NCBI RefSeq assembly: GCF_003473295.1 | Contig: NZ_QRMP01000015.1 | Location: forward strand, 1 to 64,000 | Direction: 5' to 3' | Origin: Parabacteroides sp. AM08-6 | GTDB lineage: Bacteria > Bacteroidota > Bacteroidia > Bacteroidales > Tannerellaceae | DNA: 64,000 nucleotides | Shown: one piece after another, positions 27,907-37,065 of the stretch | Layout of the letters: every line of letters begins with the position of its first letter | Position numbering within the stretch: the stretch's first letter is position 1 | Position numbers and translations under genes: made by a program | The notes under the pieces: generated by a model | Database searches by the model: none | Seen by the model: the letters and a program-made list of their open reading frames with translations, nothing else | Told to the model about the DNA's origin: nothing

Positions 27907-29208
27907 TTATTCAAATACAATCCTGAACCTCGTCAATCCGTCTGCATAGGTTCGCAAGGAAAAGGTACAGTTTTGCTTTTGAAGGACTTCACGGATGAAG
28001 ATTAGGCCGATACCCTGTCCGTTAGGCTTGGTAGAGAAGAAAGGGCTAAATAGCCGGTCTTCCGTCTCCTTATCGAGACCTTTTCCTGTGTCCGCAATCT
28101 CCAGACAAACAGGGTTATGAGAAGTTCGAATATAAATTTTGCCGTCGCAGTCGATAGACTCGGCGGCATTTTTAATGATGTTAACAAGAACCTGTTCGAA
28201 CAAAGTGCTATCTAAAAATACGAAAGGAGAAACTTCGGCCAGTTCCATCACAATTTCAATATTCCGGTTCCGGCAAATTATTTCCATAAAACGTTTACAG
28301 GAAGTAACCACAGCATTTAACGCCTGCAAACGAGGTTGCGGCTCAGGAATACGGACTACATCGGTAAATCTTGTAATAAAACGGCTCATGCTGTAACAAC
28401 GGTCTGTTGAAACACGCAAGACCTCACAGACATCCTCCATATTTTCCATTTCGCTAAAAGCAGACTCTAAAGCATCCAAAGCAGATGTTATACCGGCAGT
28501 CGTATTATTCACCTCATGGGCAATCATGCGAATCACCTTTTCATAAGCTTTCTTTTCAGCCTTGAAAACTTCTTGTGTCAATATTTCCACCAAATAAAAC
28601 GAATGATGAAATCCCCTGTCAATAAATGATGAATGCGTACATTTATATATATTAGCATCGTTCAGACGAACGGTCTGCGAACCATATAGAGGAATTAAAA
28701 CCAACTCTGCCGCCAGCGGAGAGTCTATTTCAGATAATCGTTTCCCTATAATTGCAGGAAGTTCGGAAACTCCGAACATTTTATAAGCAACCGGATTAAC
28801 AGACAAAACCTCCTTATCCAAATTTAAAATAACAACACCCATCGGTGAAGCATTGATAAGCAAATCAAGAAAATGATTCTGCTCACGCAAATACAACCGC
28901 TCGTTTTTAAGCTGTTCCATCATCTTATTAAAAATATCAACGATACGGTCCGCTTCCGGCTGCCCTACCCGACTCAGACGGGAGCTAAAATCCTGCTCTT
29001 TCAATAAATCCATACCATTACCGATAATATGGAGAGGTTTAATGATACGGCGATAGAAAACAAGCAAATAAAAAGCCGTTACTATTACCAACCCTTCAAT
29101 AATAAAGAATAAGGCTGTTGAAAACGCATAAAAGACATAATAAGTCATTATCGCCAAAATAGACAATAACAAAACAGTTAACAACCAGAATAGTCCCTTA
29201 ATCCTCAT
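27907..29208 (-). CDS. NtrY-like sensor histidine kinase
   Basis: A 433-residue inner-membrane kinase. Two adjacent membrane helices at the N-terminus (about 5-50) leave almost no periplasmic loop; HAMP-like region (about 52-105), a PAS region (about 112-210, NASPMGVVILNLDKEVL), then the H box MIAHEVNNT with phospho-acceptor His231, N box NIIKNAAESID, DTGKGLD and GQGIGLIFI. HEVNN-type kinases pair with NtrC-type regulators, and one lies 11 bases upstream in the same operon. Lack of a periplasmic domain suggests an internal or membrane signal. Confidence 0.92.
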   Translation of the reverse strand: MRIKGLFWLLTVLLLSILAIMTYYVFYAFSTALFFIIEGLVIVTAFYLLVFYRRIIKPLHIIGNGMDLLKEQDFSSRLSRVGQPEADRIVDIFNKMMEQLKNERLYLREQNHFLDLLINASPMGVVILNLDKEVLSVNPVAYKMFGVSELPAIIGKRLSEIDSPLAAELVLIPLYGSQTVRLNDANIYKCTHSSFIDRGFHHSFYLVEILTQEVFKAEKKAYEKVIRMIAHEVNNTTAGITSALDALESAFSEMENMEDVCEVLRVSTDRCYSMSRFITRFTDVVRIPEPQPRLQALNAVVTSCKRFMEIICRNRNIEIVMELAEVSPFVFLDSTLFEQVLVNIIKNAAESIDCDGKIYIRTSHNPVCLEIADTGKGLDKETEDRLFSPFFSTKPNGQGIGLIFIREVLQKQNCTFSLRTYADGLTRFRIVFE

Positions 29209-29219
29209 CAGCCTTTTAA

Positions 29220-30596
29220 TTATTTATCGACAGGAATACCATATTTTTCAAGACGCCTGTATAACGCGGCACGACTTATACCCAATGCGGTAGCCACATG
29301 AGAAAGATTACCCGCATGAGCAGTAAGAGCCTGCAAAATCGTTTGCTTTTCCAATTCGTCCAATGTCATACCATTAAAAGAAGATGCAGCTTGTATCTTT
29401 AAATCTGAAGATAAATATTGACTTTCAAAATCCGGTACATCAAGTACGGATTTTCCGGATACCAACATTGTACGCTCTACCAAATTCTTCAATTCACGTA
29501 TATTACCCGGATAAGGAAGCTGTTGCAAAAAGACAAGTGCCTCGGAGGTAAAACGGACTTTGGGTAAGCCATTTATCATTGATTGCTTATCGGCAAAATA
29601 ACCGGCCAACAAGGGTATGTCATCTTTCCGCTCCCGGAGGGCCGGCAAGTGAATTGTTATCAAATTAACCCGATAAAACAAATCCTCCCGGAATGTACGT
29701 GTCTTGACCATTTCCCTCAAATTACGGTTGGTCGCACTAACCACACGTATATCCACTTTACGCGGGCGACTGTCCCCTAAAACTTCAAATGTCTGATCTT
29801 GTAAAACACGCAACAATTTTACCTGACACGACAACTCCAATTCTCCTATCTCATCCAAGAATATCGTTCCTTTATTCGCCATCTCGAAACGCCCCATACG
29901 ATCTATATAAGCATCCGTAAAAGCCCCCTTCTTATGACCAAACATCTCGCTTTCAAAAAGGCTTTGAGAAAGACCACCCAAATTCACTTTGACAAACGGT
30001 TCTTTCATACGGGAACTATTGGCATGAATAGCCTCGGCAATCAGTTCTTTACCAGTACCACTTTCCCCCGTAATCAGCACAGACGCATTAGTAGGAGCAA
30101 TACGAGAAACAGTACCTAATACATCCAGCAAAGGAACACTTTGGCCGATTATTTTATCAAAATGAAATTTCCTGTCGGCATCCGTCCGGTTAAGAGGTGT
30201 TTTTTGCTCTTTCTTTTGTTCGCTTAAATCAAGAGCTGTCCGGATAGATTTTAGAAGGATCAGGTTATTCCACGGTTTCGTAATAAAATCGAAAGCACCG
30301 GCCTGCATCCCTTGTACGGCCAGAGAAATAGACCCCCAAGCTGTCATCAGAATAACCGGAACGTCCGGTTGTAATATCTTGACTTGCCTGAGCAACTGTA
30401 TACCTTCTTCACCGGTTGTAGTCAACGTAAAGTTCATATCCATCAAGATTAGTTGAGGAGTGGTCGTACGCACTACCACCAAAGCGTCTTCCGGTCCCGG
30501 AACGGCCTCCGGTTCGAAGCCGGCTCTCTTCAAAAGAAAAGTCAGTGAAGACCGGACAGCTGCATCATCATCTACTATTAATATCATAGGGATCAT
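29220..30596 (-). CDS. NtrC-family (sigma-54-activating) response regulator
   Basis: A 458-residue activator. Receiver domain with phospho-acceptor Asp53; AAA+ domain with Walker A GESGTGKE (177-184) and the sigma-54-contact loop written GAFTDA (224-229) rather than the textbook GAFTGA; C-terminal Fis-type helix-turn-helix (NLSHVATALGISRAALYRRL). The GAFTDA form also occurs, as far as I recall, in other Bacteroidota activators, so it need not mean loss of function. Its operon promoter and the ABC-exporter promoter both carry sigma-54 elements with paired palindromes, making it the obvious activator of both. It follows the TolC gene by 82 bases. Confidence 0.94.
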   Translation of the reverse strand: MIPMILIVDDDAAVRSSLTFLLKRAGFEPEAVPGPEDALVVVRTTTPQLILMDMNFTLTTTGEEGIQLLRQVKILQPDVPVILMTAWGSISLAVQGMQAGAFDFITKPWNNLILLKSIRTALDLSEQKKEQKTPLNRTDADRKFHFDKIIGQSVPLLDVLGTVSRIAPTNASVLITGESGTGKELIAEAIHANSSRMKEPFVKVNLGGLSQSLFESEMFGHKKGAFTDAYIDRMGRFEMANKGTIFLDEIGELELSCQVKLLRVLQDQTFEVLGDSRPRKVDIRVVSATNRNLREMVKTRTFREDLFYRVNLITIHLPALRERKDDIPLLAGYFADKQSMINGLPKVRFTSEALVFLQQLPYPGNIRELKNLVERTMLVSGKSVLDVPDFESQYLSSDLKIQAASSFNGMTLDELEKQTILQALTAHAGNLSHVATALGISRAALYRRLEKYGIPVDK

Positions 30597-30678
30597 TTTT
30601 CTGTTTACAAAAATAAGTATAATTTGCCAATGAGATAATATGTCGATACGCTAATAAAAAAACAAATCGATGCATTGT

Positions 30679-32160
30679 TTATTTTCTGACAATTTCTTCA
30701 AACTCCGCATCCAATGTCCTATCATGCTGGAAATCGAAAAGAGTCAAGCTCCTGATATTATAATAATAATTCCAGTAATAATATAACTCCTCGATATGTT
30801 TTTGACGGGCATCATCTTTGGATTGCTGCGCGTCATTCAAATCCAAAATATTTATTTTTCCAATCATAAATGTTTCGATGGACGTTTTATAACGTTGCTG
30901 AGCAATCAAATCGGCTTCCTCTGCAATCTGTAATTGAGCCGACTGATTATTAAAGTTTTCAACCAACAAGAAAATATTCTGGTTAAAATTGAGTTGCTCT
31001 TGACGGATTTTTGATAAAACGACCTCCCGATTAGACTCTGCGACTTTTACATTCCCCTTACGTTTACCCCAATCCAGAAGTGGAATCGAAAAGCCAACTT
31101 CCACTAAATTGCTATTATTCAGGTTTTGATACGCAGTACCTATTGTATGATCTTTACCGGAATAACCGACAGAAGCAAACAAATTTATACTTCGGCGATT
31201 TCCTTTGGCTGTTGCAACACCATAATCGGCTTCCAACTGACGACGTAATATATTTTTAGCAAACGAATTATTTTCCTGAGCCTTTTCCAATACAATCGGA
31301 TAATTCATTCGTAAAGAGGGAACTGCTTCAGGCACAATCGGTTCAATTATATCCAGTTCACCCAGCCCCAAAAAAGCTCGAAGTTGGAACATATTTGCAT
31401 TCAGATTTGATTGTTCTTCCGTTACTTTACCTTTCGCCTGTAAAGCAGATAATTTCAATTGCATCAGTTCGCTTTCGGATATCTGTCCGATTTTACGTTT
31501 AGCAATAGCTATTTCGAATAGTTTATCAGCATTCCACAAATTTTGTCGAGCCGTAGATAAGCGGGATTTTGCTAATAATAGATTAAAGAAATACCGGATA
31601 GTTGTAATCGTTACCTCTTCCACACTCTCCACATAAGCAGCTTTTGCTTCTTGGTAGCGGACAGGTTCAATTTTACGTTTCCACTTCTGATTATTTACAC
31701 CGAAAATAGGTTGTGTCAAAGTCAAACCGACAGGGAAACTTAAAAACTCACTAAAAGCCTCATTACCCAGTTGACGTGTAAATTCGAGTGAAGTATTCAA
31801 CGATATTTTGCCCCCCGTTAATGCAATATTCTGGTCAATAGACAAATCACCTTTTATCCCTAATGAGTTATCACGAACGAAAGTATAAACACCATCTCCA
31901 TTTAAATAACGGGAATATTGACGGCTGTAAGAAGGAAGCGTACCGGTAAAATTTACTTCCGGCAACTGCTCTGCTATATGTGTACGATATTGCCAATAAG
32001 CCGTTTTCAATTCATTCAGTGCCACGGCGGCATCTACCGACTGTAATTGAGCCAATTCTATCGCATCTTTCAGTGTAAGTTTAACGGTATCCTGTTCCTG
32101 AGCCTGCAACATGATATTTGCTAACAACAGACATGTAATCGCTATATAGATTTTTCTCAT
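30679..32160 (-). CDS. TolC-family outer-membrane channel protein
   Basis: A 493-residue exported protein starting at MRKIYIAITCLLLANIMLQA; an in-frame extension to 32319 would run through the sigma-54 promoter, so it is rejected. Two OEP-type coiled repeats are seen, the first beginning LTLKDAIELAQLQSVDAAVA. Barrel-type strands include SINLFASVGYSG and LVEVGFSIPLLDW. First gene of the TolC-regulator-kinase operon. It is probably the outer-membrane partner of the HlyD/ABC exporter at 33.7-38.3 kb, which lacks its own channel gene and shares its promoter design. Confidence 0.92.
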   Translation of the reverse strand: MRKIYIAITCLLLANIMLQAQEQDTVKLTLKDAIELAQLQSVDAAVALNELKTAYWQYRTHIAEQLPEVNFTGTLPSYSRQYSRYLNGDGVYTFVRDNSLGIKGDLSIDQNIALTGGKISLNTSLEFTRQLGNEAFSEFLSFPVGLTLTQPIFGVNNQKWKRKIEPVRYQEAKAAYVESVEEVTITTIRYFFNLLLAKSRLSTARQNLWNADKLFEIAIAKRKIGQISESELMQLKLSALQAKGKVTEEQSNLNANMFQLRAFLGLGELDIIEPIVPEAVPSLRMNYPIVLEKAQENNSFAKNILRRQLEADYGVATAKGNRRSINLFASVGYSGKDHTIGTAYQNLNNSNLVEVGFSIPLLDWGKRKGNVKVAESNREVVLSKIRQEQLNFNQNIFLLVENFNNQSAQLQIAEEADLIAQQRYKTSIETFMIGKINILDLNDAQQSKDDARQKHIEELYYYWNYYYNIRSLTLFDFQHDRTLDAEFEEIVRK

Positions 32161-32186
32161 TGCAAAATATATTTTATCTTTCTGTT

Positions 32187-32203
32187 GGCAAAAGCCATGC
32201 CAA
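32187..32203 (-). promoter_or_regulatory. Sigma-54 promoter of the TolC-regulator-kinase operon
   Basis: Minus strand reads TTGGCATGGCTTTTGCC: GG, ten bases, GC, matching the -24/-12 consensus TGGCACG-N4-TTGC. A transcript would start about 12 bases downstream, giving a leader of about 15 bases before the start codon at 32160. Confidence 0.85.
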
Positions 32204-32240
32204 AAACATATACTACTGATTTCCTGTAAGGTAGGACAAA

Positions 32241-32270
32241 CAACACTGTCCGAAAATGAACACAGTGTCC
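32241..32270 (-). promoter_or_regulatory. Paired activator sites upstream of the TolC operon
   Basis: Minus strand: the 13-bp palindrome GGACACTGTGTTC (32258-32270), a 6-base spacer, then GGACAGTGTTG (32241-32251). The second site ends 37 bases before the -24 element. The same arrangement precedes the HlyD operon at 38395-38422. Probable binding sites of the adjacent NtrC-type regulator. Confidence 0.75.
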
Positions 32271-32308
32271 GTTTTTGAAATGAAACCGGTGATGCAAGCA
32301 AATATTTG

Positions 32309-32316
32309 TATATTTG
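32309..32316 (+). promoter_or_regulatory. -7 box TATATTTG upstream of the diacylglycerol kinase gene
   Basis: Fits TAnnTTTG, 24 bases before the start at 32340, so the mRNA leader would be short. Read in the opposite direction from the sigma-54 promoter in the same gap. Confidence 0.55.
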
Positions 32317-32339
32317 CAATATAAATAAAAAGTCAACAA

Positions 32340-32729
32340 ATGAAAAATAGAGGATTTACCTTCCGCAAACGATTAGCAAGTTTCCGATATGCATTCAACG
32401 GTATTCGGCTACTAATAAAAAACGAGTACAATGCATGGATTCATTCTTTTGCAGCTATATGCGTGATAATTGCAGGCTTTTTTTTCAGCTTATCCTCTAC
32501 AGAATGGATTGCAGTTATTATTGCTATAGGGACTGTCTTTTCAGCCGAAGCTATCAATTCTGCAATCGAAGCAATATCCGACCTTGTTTCACCCGAGTAC
32601 AATGAAGCAATAAAAAAGGCTAAAGATCTTGCAGCCGGTGCGGTTTTAATAACGGCAATAGCGGCGGCGGCGGTCGGGTTTATTATATTTTTGCCCAAAT
32701 TGACTTATTTCATAGAAAATCTGAAATAA
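32340..32729 (+). CDS. dgkA: Diacylglycerol kinase-family lipid kinase
   Basis: A 129-residue inner-membrane enzyme with three helices. The family signature is clear: EAINSAIEAISDLVSPEYNE with the conserved Glu and Asn, followed by AKDLAAGAVLI. Members phosphorylate diacylglycerol or undecaprenol using ATP; Gram-positive and some Bacteroidota forms act on undecaprenol, so I name it only at family level. A PAP2 phosphatase two genes downstream could act on the opposite reaction in the same lipid cycle. Confidence 0.92.
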   Translation: MKNRGFTFRKRLASFRYAFNGIRLLIKNEYNAWIHSFAAICVIIAGFFFSLSSTEWIAVIIAIGTVFSAEAINSAIEAISDLVSPEYNEAIKKAKDLAAGAVLITAIAAAAVGFIIFLPKLTYFIENLK

Positions 32730-32765
32730 AAAAGCATTTCTATTGTTTTACAAATCTCTTATTTA

Positions 32766-32773
32766 TATATTTG
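32766..32773 (+). promoter_or_regulatory. -7 box TATATTTG upstream of the 71-residue orphan
   Basis: Fits TAnnTTTG. Lies 41 bases before the start at 32814, which also has an AGGAG ribosome-binding sequence, unusual among genes of this window. Confidence 0.5.
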
Positions 32774-32813
32774 CGACATTATATTACTAATTATAAAATT
32801 AAAACAGGAGATT

Positions 32814-33029
32814 ATGGCACGTACAGTAAATTTTTTAAAAAGAGCAGACAAAATCAAAGAACAAGTTGATGATTTAGTAAAAGAAATGAGTGAAGCAAGA
32901 ACAATTCATGTTCCGGCTAGAACTAAACTTAAACTTATCGATATTGATTTCGAAGAAATCGACACTGTTACTTTAATGCAGATTCAAGCGCGTTTGAGCA
33001 AAATTATTCTTGATAAAAGTAAAAGGTAA
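32814..33029 (+). CDS. Small basic protein of unknown function
   Basis: A 71-residue cytoplasmic protein with no signal or membrane segment. It is charged, with a Lys/Glu-rich helix (FLKRADKIKEQVDDLVKEMSE), a central KLKLIDIDFEEIDT strand-like region and a C-terminal helix ending KSKR. It has its own -7 box and an AGGAG sequence before ATG, so it is very likely expressed. I do not recognise the family. The PAP2 gene begins 20 bases downstream and may share the transcript. Confidence 0.7.
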   Translation: MARTVNFLKRADKIKEQVDDLVKEMSEARTIHVPARTKLKLIDIDFEEIDTVTLMQIQARLSKIILDKSKR

Positions 33030-33049
33030 GCAGGAATAAAAACCTATAG

Positions 33050-33607
33050 ATGAAATATATCCTTACTCTATTCCTCTCCTTATTCATTTGTTTTTCGGGG
33101 AAAGCGCAAGAGATTGAAATTAGTGGAAGCCGCAAAGCCATACGTACATCCGGTGATGTATTGGTATTTATAACTCCTGTTGCAAGTTTAGCGACTGTTT
33201 TAGCACTACAAGACTGGCAGGGATTAAAACAAGGGGCTTTTGCCGGTGTATCTACTATAGGTATGACTTACGCATTAAAGTATCTCATAAAGAAAGAACG
33301 TCCGGACGGTAGTGATAATCATTCTTTTCCCTCTATGCATACATCGGTATCATTTGCGGGAGCAGCATTTATTCAACGACGTTACGGATGGAAATGGGGT
33401 ATTCCCGCATATGCAGTTGCGACTTACGTAGGATGGAGTCGTACATATGCAAAAAAGCATGATTGGTGGGATGTGGTAGCAGGAGCCGCAATAGGCGCAG
33501 GAAGTGCTTACATTTTTACTCGCCCGTTTGCTAATAAGTATAATGTATCTATCAGTCCGGTGGCTGGTGATAAACATTTCGGGATATATGCGTCTATGAC
33601 ATTTTAA
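33050..33607 (+). CDS. PAP2-family phosphatase
   Basis: A 185-residue exported or membrane protein with a signal (about 1-20, GKAQ). The three phosphatase motifs are present: KKERPDG, PSMHTS (variant of PSGH) and SRTYAKKHDWWDV, with the catalytic His residues intact. Members remove phosphate from lipid phosphates such as undecaprenyl pyrophosphate or phosphatidic acid. Placed behind a DgkA-family kinase, a lipid-carrier recycling role is plausible. A strong terminator follows. Confidence 0.9.
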   Translation: MKYILTLFLSLFICFSGKAQEIEISGSRKAIRTSGDVLVFITPVASLATVLALQDWQGLKQGAFAGVSTIGMTYALKYLIKKERPDGSDNHSFPSMHTSVSFAGAAFIQRRYGWKWGIPAYAVATYVGWSRTYAKKHDWWDVVAGAAIGAGSAYIFTRPFANKYNVSISPVAGDKHFGIYASMTF

Positions 33608-33613
33608 AGAACA

Positions 33614-33656
33614 ACAGGCCCGGTTTCACATTGCTGTGAGATCGGGCTTGTCTTTT
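33614..33656 (+). terminator. Intrinsic terminator after the PAP2 gene
   Basis: A 16-bp stem from 33614-33629 and 33636-33651, three pairs being G-U as RNA, loop of 6, followed by CTTTT. Confidence 0.8.
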
Positions 33657-33750
33657 GACCAAACTGACAGGATAAAGAAGTCTTGATGTTCCTGACAATC
33701 AAAAAAGAATCAAATATTGCCGAATCAGCTCAGTATTTTTAATTCTTCTC

Positions 33751-35046
33751 TTATTCATAATGCAAAGCTTCGGCTGGTGCCATCTTCGAAGCTTTATCGG
33801 CCGGAATCCAGATAGCTACAACTAAAGCGGCTCCCAACAACAACCAAGTTAAACAATTCGTAATAATAAATCGTAGGATTGTACGGTCAGGCAGGTAAGA
33901 AACGAATCCGTGATTTCCGTTATCTCCTAATGTATCAATCATACCCGCATAAACGAACTGCCCTTCGATAAACATGGCCGGAAGAACCACGACAGACAAC
34001 AACGCAAAACCTTCCATAAACAAAAGTTTGCGAATATCGGCACGTGTAGAACCCATTGCCATACGTAGACCAATCTCTTCACGCCGTACCCGCAAACGAT
34101 ACCAAAATGTACCCATCACACATAACATTATATTGAAAAGGAAGAACAATAACATAGCCGTCCGAATACGAATTCCGCTCGTCATACCAAACTCAAAATC
34201 CGTATCAAGACTGATTTTCGAATATGATTGTATACCTTTCAAATAAAAATTGCCGATACGTAACTCACGTCCCATCGCTTCCTTGAAAGATTCCAAGAAC
34301 TGAGTATCGGAAAGCGTTTCGCGGCTACGGACTGCTATTTCCATATTTCTTATATTATTACTATTGGCACGTTCAGCCTTATAAAAAGCAATTTGAAGAC
34401 GCTCATAATCAAATCGTTTAATATCCCCGACAACACCTTTCACCACATAAATGCCGTCTTTAGACCAGCTGTTTTCTATTTCCATTCCTATTATCTGCCC
34501 ATCCGGAGCCAATATAGTCTGTCCCCAAGCAGAGACGACCATACTTTTGGGCTCAGACCAGTCAAAATCTTGTGCGGAAACAGGCTTTCCATCTGAAGTA
34601 GTATAGTGGAATACTTTAAAAAAGTCCGTTCTCGGATCAAAAAACACCATCTGTCCATTGGCTTCGCGAGTAGTATCTTTTACGCTTCTGTAGCTACGTC
34701 CCCAGTAACTACCCCCACCTGGTGTACATGACCTGTTAACAACAGCAATCGCTTCCACCCCTTCATAATGGCGGATACGGTCAAGGATACGGTCGTAATT
34801 GGCATCAACAGCCTCCGGACTGCTCTCAGCCGGCTGATAGTCCGGATGCGCTTCCGGCAATATACCCATATCGACCTGCCAAGTATGACTAAGGTCACGA
34901 CAGGTAGGAATACTTTTATTATACTCCAACACAAAGAAATAATCCGTTATATACCATAACAGACAAAATATCAACAACAACTCCACCACCACCCAAGCAT
35001 TTGCCCGGCGCCGGTTCCATAACTGAATAAAAACCTGTCTTATCAT
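33751..35046 (-). CDS. ABC transporter permease, FtsX/MacB type (second)
   Basis: A 431-residue membrane protein with one N-terminal helix (about 19-40), a large periplasmic MacB-type core domain, and three C-terminal helices (FtsX region, about 288-425). The motif RREEIGLRMAMGSTRADIRKLL marks the cytoplasmic coupling region just after the first FtsX helix. It is the last gene of the HlyD-ATPase-permease-permease operon, 8 bases after its sister permease. Such two-permease sets belong to the MacB/LolCDE-like mechanotransmission group; the cargo is unknown. Confidence 0.9.
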   Translation of the reverse strand: MIRQVFIQLWNRRRANAWVVVELLLIFCLLWYITDYFFVLEYNKSIPTCRDLSHTWQVDMGILPEAHPDYQPAESSPEAVDANYDRILDRIRHYEGVEAIAVVNRSCTPGGGSYWGRSYRSVKDTTREANGQMVFFDPRTDFFKVFHYTTSDGKPVSAQDFDWSEPKSMVVSAWGQTILAPDGQIIGMEIENSWSKDGIYVVKGVVGDIKRFDYERLQIAFYKAERANSNNIRNMEIAVRSRETLSDTQFLESFKEAMGRELRIGNFYLKGIQSYSKISLDTDFEFGMTSGIRIRTAMLLFFLFNIMLCVMGTFWYRLRVRREEIGLRMAMGSTRADIRKLLFMEGFALLSVVVLPAMFIEGQFVYAGMIDTLGDNGNHGFVSYLPDRTILRFIITNCLTWLLLGAALVVAIWIPADKASKMAPAEALHYE

Positions 35047-35054
35047 AACTTTAC

Positions 35055-36356
35055 TTATTTAGCATTTAATGAATAAATAATATGCCGATGCGCAGCTCTC
35101 CAAGCCGGTATCAAAGAGGAAAGCAGATTCAACAAAAAGCAAACTACAAGAGCGATGCAGAATACTTGCCAATTCATTAACATAGACGGCGTAAACACCA
35201 CGTCGGTCCCTTCCGGTAATATATCTATAAATGAGGCCCCAATCTGTAGCACCCAACTACGTGTCACGTAAAGCAATAAATAAGAGAATAATAGCCCAAA
35301 GAGACCTCCAAGCAAAGTAAAAAGGAAATTTTCTGAAATAACTTGCCGCATCAATACTCCCACCGGAGCACCGAAAGCCCGACGTATTCCCATTTCCGCC
35401 AATCGTCTTTCCATCCTCGAGTCAGCCATACCGGAAAGGCTTACAGCCGGCACCAACAACAGGATAAGGAGTATCAAACTATATGTCAATAATAATTTCC
35501 CATATTCCGGAACATCGTTACTCCAATAACGGAAAATTGTTTGCCATTGTTTGTCGGGCTGGCCTAAGATAGAAAACTCCACTCCCTCTTCTAATGTTTG
35601 GCTATAACGACGCACATTGTTTTCCGCTTCTTCTTTAAGCACATCGAGATTGGTTCCGGGAGCGGCCAATATATAAGCCCTAAAACCGCCTAACGAACCT
35701 GTTGAATCATTTTTCTTATCCGGAGCATAATCATCTCTTGCCGTATACGGGATATAAAGAAGGGCATAGGTATCAGGGGTCACTAACGAAGCTTCCTGTA
35801 CCACCCCACAAACCCGGTAAGGGACAAAATCCATCATGACATAACGCCCTACAGCATCGACAGTACCGAAAAGCCTGCGTGCCAAACTACCGGCTATAAC
35901 AGCCGTACGCAACCCGGACTGATAATCGGCAACAGTAAAAGCCTGTCCGGAAAGAAAACGAAAATGAAATACTCGCCAAAAATCTGTATTCACAAACCGA
36001 GCCGTCACTGGTATCTGTTCAGGGCTACCCTCAGGTTGTACCTCTGCATCGGTGGGATAAGACTCCATAATGCCCAAAACTTCCATCCCTTTAAGAGAAC
36101 CGAAACAGGTTTTAATAACATATTCGGAAAGGGAAGAACTAGTAGTGCTATCTCCCGACCTCACTATTCCACTCTTAGCAATCAGCATCCTATCCCGATT
36201 CGTTTCCGGATAAATGTTAGCTACCTTCATATAAAATACGATAGACAACACCATCACCATCGAAACCGACAGTCCCGTGCCAATAATGTAAATTATACTG
36301 AACAGTTTTTCCTGCCGTATCAGATTCCACGCTTGTTTGAAATATTGTTTATACAT
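35055..36356 (-). CDS. ABC transporter permease, FtsX/MacB type (first)
   Basis: A 433-residue membrane protein with the same layout as the next gene: an N-terminal helix (about 19-44), periplasmic domain, then three helices. The coupling motif is MERRLAEMGIRRAFGAPVGVLM, which is more divergent than in its sister. Two different permeases imply a heterodimeric exporter. The ATPase gene lies 32 bases upstream. Confidence 0.9.
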   Translation of the reverse strand: MYKQYFKQAWNLIRQEKLFSIIYIIGTGLSVSMVMVLSIVFYMKVANIYPETNRDRMLIAKSGIVRSGDSTTSSSLSEYVIKTCFGSLKGMEVLGIMESYPTDAEVQPEGSPEQIPVTARFVNTDFWRVFHFRFLSGQAFTVADYQSGLRTAVIAGSLARRLFGTVDAVGRYVMMDFVPYRVCGVVQEASLVTPDTYALLYIPYTARDDYAPDKKNDSTGSLGGFRAYILAAPGTNLDVLKEEAENNVRRYSQTLEEGVEFSILGQPDKQWQTIFRYWSNDVPEYGKLLLTYSLILLILLLVPAVSLSGMADSRMERRLAEMGIRRAFGAPVGVLMRQVISENFLFTLLGGLFGLLFSYLLLYVTRSWVLQIGASFIDILPEGTDVVFTPSMLMNWQVFCIALVVCFLLNLLSSLIPAWRAAHRHIIYSLNAK

Positions 36357-36388
36357 AACATTCTTTTATTTTGAGGTTAACTTTACAC

Positions 36389-37054
36389 CTACATAACCTG
36401 TCTGCCGTCAAAGAAGCGTACCGTCCGATTCGTTTGCTGCGCTTGTGCTTCATTGTGGGTCACCATTACGATAGTACGGCCGTCTTCCTTGTTTAATTTA
36501 TGTAATAAATCCATCACTTCAATACCCATTTTAGAGTCCAGATTACCGGTCGGTTCATCGGCAAGGATTATCTCCGGATTGCCGACAATGGCACGGGCAA
36601 TAGCCACACGCTGACATTGTCCACCGGAAAGCTGAGTCGGGAAGTGGCGCATACGATGCGAAAGTCCGACCTTTTCAAGTACGGCAACAGCAGTGGCACG
36701 GCGTTCTTTGGCACTTACTTTGCGATAAAGAAGAGGAAGCTCCACATTATCCAATACATTCAAGGAATTTATCAGATGGAAAGATTGAAAGACAAAGCCC
36801 AATTTCTGATTGCGAAACATAGCAAGTTGCTTATCGTTCATATTAACAATGTTGGTTCCGTCAATCTCCACAGTGCCTGCCGTCGGAGCATCGAGCAGGC
36901 CGATAATATTCAAAAGAGTAGATTTTCCACAACCGGAAGGCCCCATAATACTCAGGAACTCACCTTTTCCGACAGTCAGATTCACGTTCTCCAATGCGAC
37001 CGTTTCAATGTCTTTCATACGGTATACTTTTTCCAGATTTGTAAGTGTAATCAT
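36389..37054 (-). CDS. ABC transporter ATPase, MacB/LolD type
   Basis: A 221-residue cytoplasmic ATPase with all motifs: Walker A GPSGCGKST (38-46), Q loop FQSFHL, signature LSGGQ (142-146), Walker B IILADEPTG (162-170), and the switch His in MVTHN. It powers the two FtsX-type permeases encoded downstream. Size and motif set match the LolD/MacB/FtsE branch. The HlyD adaptor gene is 11 bases upstream. Confidence 0.96.
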   Translation of the reverse strand: MITLTNLEKVYRMKDIETVALENVNLTVGKGEFLSIMGPSGCGKSTLLNIIGLLDAPTAGTVEIDGTNIVNMNDKQLAMFRNQKLGFVFQSFHLINSLNVLDNVELPLLYRKVSAKERRATAVAVLEKVGLSHRMRHFPTQLSGGQCQRVAIARAIVGNPEIILADEPTGNLDSKMGIEVMDLLHKLNKEDGRTIVMVTHNEAQAQQTNRTVRFFDGRQVM

Positions 37055-37065
37055 TTTAGTAAAGT

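Noticed and set aside
30679..32319. TolC-family gene starting at 32319
   Set aside because: The extra 53 codons cover the sigma-54 promoter and palindromes and contain no signal peptide; the signal begins at 32160.
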